From the NCBI RefSeq assembly GCF_937941905.1, contig NZ_CALDGS010000097.1:1-7214 (forward strand): a stretch of DNA of 7,214 bases, in the 5' to 3' direction. The stretch comes from an uncultured Mycolicibacterium sp. Lineage in GTDB: Bacteria; Actinomycetota; Actinomycetes; Mycobacteriales; Mycobacteriaceae. The first letter of the stretch is position 1; the number at the start of each line of letters is the position of its first letter. A program made the translations under genes and the position numbers. Under the pieces are notes generated by a model. That model was not told where the DNA came from. It made no database searches and saw only the letters and a list, made by a program, of their open reading frames with translations. This document shows, in pieces, positions 1 to 5,731 of the stretch.

Positions 1-1256
1 CCGGTGTCGCCCGAGCCGGCGGCGTCACCGGCGTCCGGGGTGACCGAGCCCGGGGTGAACTTGTTGCCGGTCTTGGTCCGGGTCGGCTTGATCGCCGAGC
101 GGACCGACCCGGCCTCTTCGGCCGCGTCCTCGGCCGGCGGTTCGACGTCCTCGGTCTCGTCCACCGCGCCCGCACCGGCGCCGGGCTCGGCACCGCCCGT
201 GCCGTTGTCACCCGAACCGGCACCGCCGGCGCCCTCGGTGTCCGCGGTGGCCGCGTCCTCGGCGGGAGCGGCCCCGTCGGTGGTGGCCCCGGCCTCGGCG
301 TCCTCGGTCACCGCGGCGGCCACCGCGGCACCCTGGATCTCGATCCCCTCCTCGCCGCTGCTCGGCAGGGCGAGCTCGATGGTGTGGCTGTACGGGTTGA
401 CCGGGGCGGGCAGCAGGCCCAGCACGCCGTCGACGACGTCGAAGACGGCGTCGAGGATCCCCACGGCGATATCGCCCACGATCGGCAGGTTGGTCACCGG
501 CAGCGTCAGCCAGTAGGTCACATCGCCCAACATGCCGAGGCTGCTCAGGTAGGTGTCGGCCAGCCAGCTGACGTAGCCGAGGAAGTCGGCCGGGTTGGTC
601 AGCGTGGCCTCGAGGGTGGCCTCCAGGTCGGCCGGCAGGTAGCCCAGGTAGGTCACCGCCGTCGCGGCCGCCCACACCGGGCCGGTGATGAGGAAGTTCG
701 CCGAGTTGATCAGCCGGCCCAGCGGGGAGGCCCAGAACCCTTCCAGCGCGGCCAGACCCGGGAGCAGGTCGGGCAGGGCGCTTTCCAGGGTTTCCGCGGT
801 CACGGCGGCGATCTGCGAGATCAACTGGCTCAGGCTCGCGCCGACGAACGGGAGGTTGTCGGTCACCAGCAGCGCGTTGTCGGTGAGCCCGGCCGCGTAG
901 GTCCACCAGTCGGGCAGCGACGGGTCGGGGTTGAGGTAGTACTGGGCCAGCCAGCTCACCAGGTTGGGCACGAGCGCGGTGTCCTGCAGGGCGACCAGCC
1001 CCACCTGCGCGACGTCGAACGGCAGCGTGGCGATGGCGTCGATCAGGGTGGCGGTGCCGTAGCTGAGTCCCTGCCCGATCTCGGCGAGGGACGCCAGCAC
1101 ATCGGTGACCACCGAGGCGTTGGCCACCTCGGCGGTGACCGTCGCAGCCCGCTCGCGCAGATCAGGCAACTCGACGACAGCACCCGCGGAGGCCACGCCA
1201 GCAGCGACAACCGCGGCAGCCAGCTTCGTTGGCAACGGACGAGCAAATGCGGACAT
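1..1256 (-). CDS. Exported Ala-rich protein with acidic low-complexity tail, paralog of the next gene (3' end outside window)
   Basis: I do not recognise a named gene. Reading leftward from the ATG at 1256-1254, the frame is open for 418 codons to the window edge. Residues 1-30 look like a signal peptide or N-terminal anchor: MSAFARPLPTK, then a hydrophobic Ala/Val stretch (about 12-28). Residues 40-290 are mostly hydrophobic, with Trp/Tyr-containing segments such as SWLAQYYLNP (101-110) and YLGYLPADLEAT (about 203-214). From about 300 the chain becomes acidic and rich in Ala, Gly, Glu and Asp, probably disordered, interrupted by PPAED (373-377) and the basic motif KTGNKFTPG (395-403). The first 110 residues align without gaps to the 1647-2924 product, with 37 of the first 60 identical. 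The start is supported by AGGGGA 4 bases upstream and by the matching paralog N-terminus. Cell-envelope or secreted location is inferred; function is unknown. Confidence 0.85.
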   Translation of the reverse strand, partial: MSAFARPLPTKLAAAVVAAGVASAGAVVELPDLRERAATVTAEVANASVVTDVLASLAEIGQGLSYGTATLIDAIATLPFDVAQVGLVALQDTALVPNLVSWLAQYYLNPDPSLPDWWTYAAGLTDNALLVTDNLPFVGASLSQLISQIAAVTAETLESALPDLLPGLAALEGFWASPLGRLINSANFLITGPVWAAATAVTYLGYLPADLEATLEATLTNPADFLGYVSWLADTYLSSLGMLGDVTYWLTLPVTNLPIVGDIAVGILDAVFDVVDGVLGLLPAPVNPYSHTIELALPSSGEEGIEIQGAAVAAAVTEDAEAGATTDGAAPAEDAATADTEGAGGAGSGDNGTGGAEPGAGAGAVDETEDVEPPAEDAAEEAGSVRSAIKPTRTKTGNKFTPGSVTPDAGDAAGSGDT

Positions 1257-1264
1257 GTATCCCC

Positions 1265-1327
1265 TATATCCTGTGGCGACTCACGCCTTCTGCGAGTCGT
1301 TGGCTTCGACCACCGTTGGAGGATATA
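1265..1327. repeat. Nested inverted repeats in the leader of the 1-1256 gene
   Basis: TATATCCT (1265-1272) and AGGATATA (1320-1327) are perfect 8-base inverted copies. Between them lie CGACTC (1277-1282) and GAGTCG (1294-1299). The arm nearest the gene abuts the AGGGGA ribosome-binding site (1265-1260). If the whole region is transcribed, a hairpin could hide part of that site. If the promoter at 1322-1349 is right, the far arm is the -10 box, and the pair is better read as an operator around the start site, or as chance. Confidence 0.4.
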
Positions 1328-1349
1328 CAGATGTTTACGTAGCCGTCAG
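1322..1349 (-). promoter_or_regulatory. Candidate promoter for the 1-1256 gene
   Basis: On the minus strand CTGACG (1349-1344) is followed after 16 bases by TATATC (1327-1322), a plausible -35/-10 pair for a housekeeping-type mycobacterial sigma factor. The same CTGACG hexamer appears at the corresponding place upstream of the paralog. The region is clearly AT-richer than its surroundings. An alternative pairing is TTGCTG with TAAACA, spaced 17, slightly further upstream. No start site is known, so this is a weak call. Confidence 0.35.
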
Positions 1350-1594
1350 AAAAACAGCAAACTAAACTCTGCGGATGTCGGCCGCGATTCCATCGGACCT
1401 AGCAGTACAGTCCTCGGTCCCGGCGTCACCCCAGATGCCGTCCGGCAACGTCGGGTGAACACACTCCGGCGACCATGGCAAACCGGCAGGTCAGCCCCGT
1501 CGCCCCCGGGCCAACCCGACCCCGGGCCCCGGGTGCACCCGCCCGCAAGAGCGCGGCCCGGGTTCGTCCAGCAACGACGCTGTTTTTGCACGTG
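1350..1594. other. Intergenic stretch with no recognisable feature
   Basis: Together with 1257-1349 this makes a 390-base gap between the two paralogs. I see no supported gene on either strand: the overlapping open frames lack ribosome-binding sites and recognisable protein. There is a run of short GC-rich repeats (CCCGGG-like) around 1505-1560 and no tRNA-like or CRISPR-like structure. It probably serves as the upstream region of the 1-1256 gene. Confidence 0.5.
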
Positions 1595-1624
1595 AAAAGG
1601 CCCGGCCGCACCGGCCGGGCCTTT
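1595..1624 (-). terminator. Intrinsic terminator of the 1647-2924 gene
   Basis: A perfect 13-base inverted repeat, AAAGGCCCGGCCG (1596-1608) and CGGCCGGGCCTTT (1612-1624), encloses a 3-base loop. In the minus-strand transcript it begins 22 bases past the TAG at 1649-1647 and ends in a short U run (four Us). This suggests the two paralogous genes are transcribed separately, although the downstream gene lies in the same direction. Confidence 0.85.
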
Positions 1625-1646
1625 CCCAGGCGTCCTGCCCGTCGGA

Positions 1647-2924
1647 CTACTCCTCGGACGAGCCCTCCGAACCACCGGCACCCTCGCCGGTCCCGGTTTC
1701 GCCGGCGGCACCCTCGTCCGCCGGGGCGTCGGTGCCGGCGTCCTCGGGTTCGGCGGCCACCTCGTCACCGACCCCGCCGCCGGCCGCGTCGTCGGCGGCC
1801 GGATCGGTCTGGCCCGGGGTGAACTTGTTGCCGCTCTTGACCTTCAGCGCCGACGCACGGGCCGAGCGCGCCGCGGCCACGTCCTCGGCGGGCGGGGTGA
1901 TGTCCTCGGTCCCGTCCTCGGCCGTATCCCCGGCGCCGGTGCCGGAACCCGCGGCGTCGTCGGCGGTCGCGTCACCGGCGGAGCGGCCGGCCTGCTGCGC
2001 CTCGTTGTCGTCCTGCGGCGGATCCTGCTCCTCCGACTCGTCGGGCACACCCCACGGCGAGATCGGGGCCGGCAGCGGGCTGAGCACGGCGTCGATGCCC
2101 TCGAAGATGGTCTGCTTGACCTGCTCGACGATCTCGTCGAACGGCGCCGGGATCGGGCCCAGCGCGGCGATGACGTGCTCGACGACGGTGCCCACCAGGC
2201 CCTCGGTGCCGAGCAGGTCGTAGGCGAGGTTGCTGACGAATCCCGGCAGGTTGCCGAAGTCGAACAGCACCGCCTCGAACGTCGCCTCCAGCTTGGCGGG
2301 CAGATAGGCCAGGTAGACCAGCACGTCCTTGGCCACCACCGAGGTCAGGATGGCCGCCACCTCGGCGGTGTAGAGCAGCTGCCCGATGCCACCGTCGTTG
2401 GCGAGGTTCAGGATGGCCTGGTACCCGGCGTTCACGTCCGGCAGCAGGAACGCCATCACGTCGCCGAAGGCGTTGCCCGCCGCGTTGATCGCCCCGGCGA
2501 GCACCGGCCCGAGCAGCGGCACCACATCGACGAGGCTCTCGAGGAACTCGGCCTTGAACTGCCGGGCGTAGGAGTCGAACGGGAAGTTGTCCGAGGGGTT
2601 GGCGTACTGCTGGACCAGCCAGCTGATCAGGCTGGGCGTCAGCAGCGGATCCACGAACGCCGCCAGACCGGTACGCGCCAGGTCGAGCGGGAGGGTGGTC
2701 AGCAGGTGCGAGGTCACCCCCAGCCCGGCGGCACCGGAGGCCACGAGATCGCCGTACCCCCAGAGCAGATCGGTGATGAACGAGGCATTGGTGACCTCGG
2801 CGGCGACGGTGGTGGCCTGGTGCCGGATCTCCGGCATCTCGACGGCCACCCCGGCGGTCGTCACGCCGGCAGCCACGATCGCGGCGGCCAGTTTCGTCGG
2901 CAACGGACGGGCGATTGCGCTCAT
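1647..2924 (-). CDS. Exported Ala-rich protein with acidic C-terminal tail (complete paralog, 425 aa)
   Basis: I do not recognise a named gene. The product resembles uncharacterised mycobacterial exported proteins. Residues 1-29 (MSAIARPLPTK plus a hydrophobic Ala/Val run) look like a signal peptide or anchor. Residues 50-290 are hydrophobic, with SWLVQQYANP (101-110) and YLAYLPAKLEAT (204-215) matching the neighbour's motifs. Residues from about 293 to the end are acidic, Pro/Ala/Gly/Asp/Glu-rich and probably disordered. Embedded there are PPAED (344-348) and the basic patch KVKSGNKFTPG (361-371); the end is GSSEE. No catalytic motif or cysteine is visible. The ATG at 2924 is supported by AGGGGG 5 bases upstream and by the paralog's identical N-terminal register. 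A terminator follows directly. Tandem duplication with the 1-1256 gene is inferred from the shared architecture. Function is unknown; export is likely. Confidence 0.88.
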   Translation of the reverse strand: MSAIARPLPTKLAAAIVAAGVTTAGVAVEMPEIRHQATTVAAEVTNASFITDLLWGYGDLVASGAAGLGVTSHLLTTLPLDLARTGLAAFVDPLLTPSLISWLVQQYANPSDNFPFDSYARQFKAEFLESLVDVVPLLGPVLAGAINAAGNAFGDVMAFLLPDVNAGYQAILNLANDGGIGQLLYTAEVAAILTSVVAKDVLVYLAYLPAKLEATFEAVLFDFGNLPGFVSNLAYDLLGTEGLVGTVVEHVIAALGPIPAPFDEIVEQVKQTIFEGIDAVLSPLPAPISPWGVPDESEEQDPPQDDNEAQQAGRSAGDATADDAAGSGTGAGDTAEDGTEDITPPAEDVAAARSARASALKVKSGNKFTPGQTDPAADDAAGGGVGDEVAAEPEDAGTDAPADEGAAGETGTGEGAGGSEGSSEE

Positions 2925-2991
2925 ACATTCCCCCTACTCGAAGCGGCCCGCGTCCGTCGCGAGCCGGAATCCCACAGCACAGGTGTGTGGC

Positions 2992-3020
2992 AGCATAACC
3001 TCTATTGACGTCGTCGTCAG
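2992..3020 (-). promoter_or_regulatory. Candidate promoter for the 1647-2924 gene
   Basis: On the minus strand CTGACG (3020-3015) and TATGCT (2997-2992) are separated by 17 bases. TATGCT fits the mycobacterial TANNNT -10 pattern, and CTGACG matches TTGACA at four positions. This would give a leader of about 60 bases before the ATG at 2924. It lies in the 152-base divergent region shared with the plus-strand gene at 3077, for which TAAACT (3021-3026) is a possible but unsupported -10. Confidence 0.45.
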
Positions 3021-3076
3021 TAAACTGCGCGATCGATGCCCGGCCACCGGGAGGCACGACCGACGACAATGTCGGC

Positions 3077-3460
3077 ATGAGTGTGAAGGTGGACCTCGAC
3101 CGGCTCGCCGACGTCCTGGGCGACTATCCCTTCGGCTACCTCGTCTCGGTGGGCGACGACTACCGGCCGCACACCGTCGCGGTCGAGCCGACGCTGCGCG
3201 ACGGCCGGCTCGACCTCGGCCCGGTCGGCCGGCACACCAGGCGAAACACCGCGCGCCACCCCGAGGTCACCGTGGTCTGGCCGCCGCGGCAGGCCGGCGG
3301 GTACTCGTTGATCGTCGACGCCCGCGCGCTGCCGGCCGACGGCGAGTCGCTGTGCGTGGAACCGCTCCGCGCGGTGCTGCACCGCCGCGCCGCGGCCACC
3401 GGGGCCGCCACCAGCCCCGACGGGCTGCACGACTGCGTGCCGATCGAGCGGCCGAACTGA
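3077..3460 (+). CDS. Probable FMN-binding split-barrel protein (pyridoxamine 5'-phosphate oxidase-like, 127 aa)
   Basis: The chain begins MSVKVDLDRLADVLGDYPFG, then has the strand pattern YLVSVGDDYRPHTVAVEP (about 21-38), a predicted turn, and GRHTRRNTARHPEVTVVWPP (about 54-73). This layout of a short beta strand, an RPH-type motif and an 'RRNTARHPEVTVVW' segment is typical of small pyridoxamine-phosphate-oxidase-fold proteins that bind FMN, F420 or heme. The length of 127 residues suits a single-domain member. Substrate and cofactor cannot be read from sequence. Codon third positions are strongly G/C, supporting real coding. ATG 3077 is chosen because family similarity begins there; an in-frame TTG at 3005 would add 24 unlikely residues. 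No good ribosome-binding site precedes the ATG: GGGAGG lies more than 20 bases upstream. The gene diverges from 1647-2924 and meets the sdaA remnant tail to tail, 3 bases away. Confidence 0.72.
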   Translation: MSVKVDLDRLADVLGDYPFGYLVSVGDDYRPHTVAVEPTLRDGRLDLGPVGRHTRRNTARHPEVTVVWPPRQAGGYSLIVDARALPADGESLCVEPLRAVLHRRAAATGAATSPDGLHDCVPIERPN

Positions 3461-3463
3461 TCC

Positions 3464-3797
3464 GCACTCCACCCGGTTGACCGGCATATTGACCGCCGGC
3501 CCGCCGGTGGCGGTCTCCCCGCTGACCGCCGGCGCGACGAGATTCACCCGGTCCGCGGCGAAGGCCGGGTCGCGGTCCGGGTCCTCCGGCGACGACGAAG
3601 CCGCCACCGATGGAGAAGTACGTCCGTGCCCGCAGCGGGGTGCCGTGCCCGGCACCGGTCACCGCCGCGACCTCCGTGAGCCGCCCGGTCGCCCCGAGTT
3701 CGGCGACGAACCGGGCGGCGGCGCGCATCGGGCCGACGGTGTGCGAACTCGACGGCCCGATGCCCACCGAGAACAGGTCGAAGACGCTGATCGTCAC
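3464..3797 (-). pseudogene. sdaA: L-serine dehydratase remnant, multiply deleted and frameshifted
   Basis: SdaA is the iron-sulfur L-serine deaminase (serine to pyruvate and ammonia), about 450-460 residues in mycobacteria and E. coli. Only about 334 bases remain. The start is intact: GTG 3797 with GGGG 9 bases upstream, then TISVFDLFSVGIGPSSSHT and VGPMR, an unmistakable SdaA N-terminus. Next come TGAGHGT (3659-3639), TYFSIGGGFVV (3623-3591), then in a different frame EDPDRDPAFAADRVNLV and ETATGG (3586-3500), and GGPAVNMPVNRVEC (about 3505-3464), which matches the normal SdaA C-terminus. The pieces are in family order, but the sequences between them are missing, including all the cysteine motifs that ligate the cluster. 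The terminal stop is also gone: GGA follows the last Cys codon. It sits 33 bases after gcvH (39 from the preferred GTG), consistent with a former gcvT-gcvH-sdaA operon. It cannot encode an active enzyme. Deletion boundaries rest on remembered family sequences. Confidence 0.88.
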
Positions 3798-3836
3798 GGG
3801 CACTCACCCCCGCCGGCGGCGCGGACGTGCGCCGGG

Positions 3837-4241
3837 TCAGTCCGATTCGGCCGTGTGCGCGCTGTATTCGGCTGCGCTGAGCAGATTGTCGGCCCCGGTG
3901 GCCTCGACCTCGAACAGCCAGCCGGACCCGTACGGGTCGGTGCCGATGACCGCCGGGTCCGCCACGGCCGCGGTGTTCACCGCGGTGACGTGGCCGGTGA
4001 CCGGCGCGTAGATGTCCGAGACCGCCTTGGTGGACTCCACCTCACCGCAGGGCTCGCCGGCGGTGACGGTGTCGCCCACCTCGGGCAGGCTGACGAACAC
4101 GATGTCGCCGAGGGCCTCGACCGCGAAGGCGGTGATGCCGACCCGCACCGGCGTGGCCGGCACCGGCGCACCGGGCGGGATCTGCACCCACTCGTGCTCG
4201 ACGGTGTAGCTGTAGTCCTCGGGCAGTTGGGAATTCGTCAT
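3837..4241 (-). CDS. gcvH: Glycine cleavage system H protein (lipoyl carrier)
   Basis: GcvH carries the lipoyl arm that shuttles the aminomethyl group from the P protein to the T protein and is reoxidised by the L protein, in the cytoplasm. The 134-residue product is full length for the family. It has the N-terminal YTVEHEWV (12-19), the strand region VRVGITAFAVEALGDIVFV (32-50), LPEVGD (52-57) and the lipoylation site VESTKAVSDIYAPVTG (68-83). Lys72 is the predicted lipoylated residue. The C-terminal PYGSGWLFEVE (103-113) is also conserved. An insertion-like Pro-rich stretch (PPGAPVPATP, 22-31) sits where many homologs have a short turn. The ATG at 4241 lies 2 bases after the gcvT stop, so the genes are almost certainly cotranscribed and perhaps translationally coupled; the ribosome-binding site is weak. 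Upstream expression is presumably set by the glycine riboswitch. Confidence 0.96.
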   Translation of the reverse strand: MTNSQLPEDYSYTVEHEWVQIPPGAPVPATPVRVGITAFAVEALGDIVFVSLPEVGDTVTAGEPCGEVESTKAVSDIYAPVTGHVTAVNTAAVADPAVIGTDPYGSGWLFEVEATGADNLLSAAEYSAHTAESD

Positions 4242-4243
4242 CG

Positions 4244-5356
4244 TTACGCTTTCTGTTCGGAACGGCGGTAGAAGGGCAGGGTGGTGACCCGGTACTCCGC
4301 GCGGGTACCGCGGATGTCGACGGTCACGGTGGCGCCGGGTGTGGCGTGGGCGGCGTCGAGGTAGGCCATCGCGATCGGCACGCCCAGCGTCGGGGAGAGC
4401 GCACCGGAGGTGACCGCACCGATCTCGGTCTCGCCGGCGTACACCGGGTAGCCGGCCCGGGCGGCGCGGCGCCCGGTCCCGGTCAGCCCGACCAGGGTGC
4501 GCGCCGGGGGTGCCGCCGCGGCGGCCTGCAACGCGTCGCGGCCGACGAAGTCCTTGTCCAGCCGCACCACCCGGCCCAGCCCGGCCTGGTAGGGGTTGAT
4601 CCGGGTGGAAAGTTCGTTGCCGTACAACGGCATTCCGGCCTCCAACCGCAGCGTGTCGCGGCAGGCCAGGCCGGCGGGCAGCCCGTCGTGGCCGCGGGTG
4701 ACCGCCAGCAGCGCCCGCCACAGCGCGACGGCGGCGGCGTTGGGCACGTAGAGCTCGAAACCGTCCTCGCCGGTGTAGCCGGTGCGCGACAGCAGCACCT
4801 CGATGCCGGCCACCGTGGCCGGGGTCGCGGCGTAGTACCTCAGCGCGTCGGCCGCCGCGCGCTGCCCCGGGTCGACGAGTTCGCCGACGATGGCCGCCGC
4901 GGCCGGGCCCTGCACCGCGATCAACGCCGTGGTGGCCGACTCGTCGCTCACCGAGACATCGAAACCTGAAGCGCGATCCGCGATTTCGCGGTACACCAGG
5001 CCGGCGTTGGCGGCGTTGGCGACGATCAGGAAGTCGTCGTCGCCGCGCCGGTAGACCACCAGGTCGTCGAGCACCCCGCCGTCCGGGGCGCACAGCAGGG
5101 TGTACTTGGCGCGGCCCACCCCGACCGCCGACATCAGCCCCACCAGGGCGTGGTCGAGGGCGGCGCCGGCCTGCGGGCCGCGCACCGCGATCTCGCCCAT
5201 GTGCGACAGGTCGAACAGCCCGGCGGTGTGGCGCACCGCGTGGTGCTCGGCCAGCTCGCTGCCGTAGCGCAGCGGCATCCGCCAGCCGGCGAAATCGGTG
5301 AAATGGGCGCCGAGCTCGACGTGTTCGTCGAGCAGCGGGGAGGTCGGGGTGCTCAT
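4244..5356 (-). CDS. gcvT: Glycine cleavage system T protein (aminomethyltransferase)
   Basis: GcvT releases ammonia from the aminomethyl-lipoyl H protein and transfers the one-carbon unit to tetrahydrofolate, giving 5,10-methylene-THF. The 370-residue product is standard length. Visible family motifs in order are: HFTDFAGWRMPLRY (18-31), LFDLSHMGE (47-55), GGVLDDLVVYR (93-103, containing the conserved catalytic-region Asp), RTGYTGEDGFELY (191-203), ACRDTLRLEAGMPLYGNEL (231-249) and INPYQAGLG (253-261). The C-terminal barrel ends with RVTTLPFYRR. The start ATG 5356 gives the normal N-terminus, with AGGAG 7 bases upstream; open frame further upstream runs into the riboswitch leader and is not coding. 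It is the first gene after the tandem glycine riboswitch. No missing catalytic residue was noticed. Confidence 0.96.
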   Translation of the reverse strand: MSTPTSPLLDEHVELGAHFTDFAGWRMPLRYGSELAEHHAVRHTAGLFDLSHMGEIAVRGPQAGAALDHALVGLMSAVGVGRAKYTLLCAPDGGVLDDLVVYRRGDDDFLIVANAANAGLVYREIADRASGFDVSVSDESATTALIAVQGPAAAAIVGELVDPGQRAAADALRYYAATPATVAGIEVLLSRTGYTGEDGFELYVPNAAAVALWRALLAVTRGHDGLPAGLACRDTLRLEAGMPLYGNELSTRINPYQAGLGRVVRLDKDFVGRDALQAAAAAPPARTLVGLTGTGRRAARAGYPVYAGETEIGAVTSGALSPTLGVPIAMAYLDAAHATPGATVTVDIRGTRAEYRVTTLPFYRRSEQKA

Positions 5357-5501
5357 GGCTGAACTCCTGACAAAACGCGGCCGGGCCCCGCCGTGCGCGG
5401 CACGGGGCCGGATGAGCGATCGGATCGGAAGACGGGCACGAGGTGACTCCAGGTTCGACGGGTCCGTGCGGACACGGACGGGGAACGCCAGCACCTCCCC
5501 G
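5357..5501 (-). promoter_or_regulatory. Riboswitch expression platform and gcvT leader
   Basis: Between the second aptamer and gcvT the RNA can form three hairpins: GGGGA/TCCCC (5480-5484 with 5496-5500), GTCCGTG/CACGGAC (5462-5468 with 5473-5479), and a GC-rich element near the gene. The last has two mutually exclusive pairings: CCGTGC/GCACGG (5391-5396 with 5400-5405) or GGCCCCG/CGGGGCC (5384-5390 with 5403-5409). Four Us follow, separated from the stem by several bases. A classical terminator is therefore unclear, and control could be at transcription or at the AGGAG site. Pairings were found by eye. Confidence 0.55.
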
Positions 5502-5688
5502 CTCTGTCCTGGAACCTGAGAGATTGAGCACCCCGCACCGGCGGGGGTGCGCGTCACCTTCGGTAAGGGCCGACCGGCCCTGTTCTCCAGAGTTGCCTGT
5601 TCGCAGCGGTACGGGTGCCTGAGAGTTTCCCGGGGAGGATGTTGCTCCTACGGCACCTCCGGCTCGTGCGGAGGATTCTCCCGCTGCG
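5502..5688 (-). promoter_or_regulatory. Tandem glycine riboswitch (two aptamers)
   Basis: The transcript carries two copies of the glycine aptamer consensus. Aptamer 1 (5688-5602) has closing stem CGCAGCGG/CCGCTGCG, GGAGAA, a CCTCCG/CGGAGG hairpin (5674-5669 with 5661-5656), the core GCCGTAGGAGCAA and the 3' element AACTCTCAGGCA. Aptamer 2 (5593-5502) has ACTCTGGAGAA, an AGGGCC/GGCCCT hairpin, the core ACCGAAGGTGA, an extended GCACCCC/GGGGTGC stem (5550-5544 with 5534-5528), ATCTCTCAGGTTC and the closing GGACAGAG. A linker of about 8 bases joins them. In this class glycine binding normally switches on glycine cleavage genes; gcvT-gcvH lie directly downstream. The core of aptamer 1 has T where GCCGAAGG is most usual. 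Identification is firm; the switching mechanism is not shown. Confidence 0.95.
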
Positions 5689-5700
5689 CGTCGACGGCGC

Positions 5701-5729
5701 GTATTCGGTTGTGTGGGGGCATCGTACAA
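5701..5729 (-). promoter_or_regulatory. Candidate promoter of the gcvT-gcvH operon
   Basis: On the minus strand TTGTAC (5729-5724) and GAATAC (5706-5701) are separated by 17 bases. This would start the RNA about 6 bases before the first riboswitch stem. Only about 43 bases separate the groEL terminator from aptamer 1, so the promoter has to lie here. The exact hexamers are uncertain. Confidence 0.4.
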
Positions 5730-5731
5730 CG

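Noticed and set aside
384..1595. A 403-codon plus-strand open frame opposite the first exported protein gene
   Set aside because: It is Gln/Arg/Gly/Val-rich with no recognisable domain. The opposite strand has a signal peptide, a ribosome-binding site and a full paralog. Such antisense frames are expected at this GC content.
1..2924. The Gly/Ala-rich tails as PE-PGRS proteins
   Set aside because: There is no PE domain at the N-terminus and no GGAGGX repeat array. The tails are acidic Ala/Gly/Glu/Asp, so a PE-PGRS label would be misleading.
2972..2990. Imperfect palindrome CCACA...TGTGG as an operator in the divergent region
   Set aside because: Only five outer pairs match, with mismatches inside, so this is within what chance would give.
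2175..3008. A 277-codon plus-strand open frame opposite the 1647-2924 gene
   Set aside because: Same composition artefact as above, with no ribosome-binding site or domain.
3005..3076. TTG-start extension of the split-barrel gene
   Set aside because: The extra 24 residues show no family similarity, and the stretch overlaps the likely divergent promoter region.
3491..3513. GACCGCC/GGCGGTC hairpin as a terminator for the convergent genes
   Set aside because: No U run follows on either strand, and the bases are accounted for by the sdaA remnant's coding pieces.
3477..4271. A 264-codon plus-strand open frame over the sdaA remnant and gcvH
   Set aside because: It is antisense to clear GcvH and SdaA motifs and has shadow-like composition.
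3837..5729. A 630-codon minus-strand open frame that ends in GcvH and runs upstream through gcvT and the riboswitch
   Set aside because: Upstream of 4241 the translation is Arg/Pro/Gly-rich shadow sequence of gcvT, which is coded in another frame with clear family motifs. It is not a fusion; GcvH starts at 4241 with a normal N-terminus.
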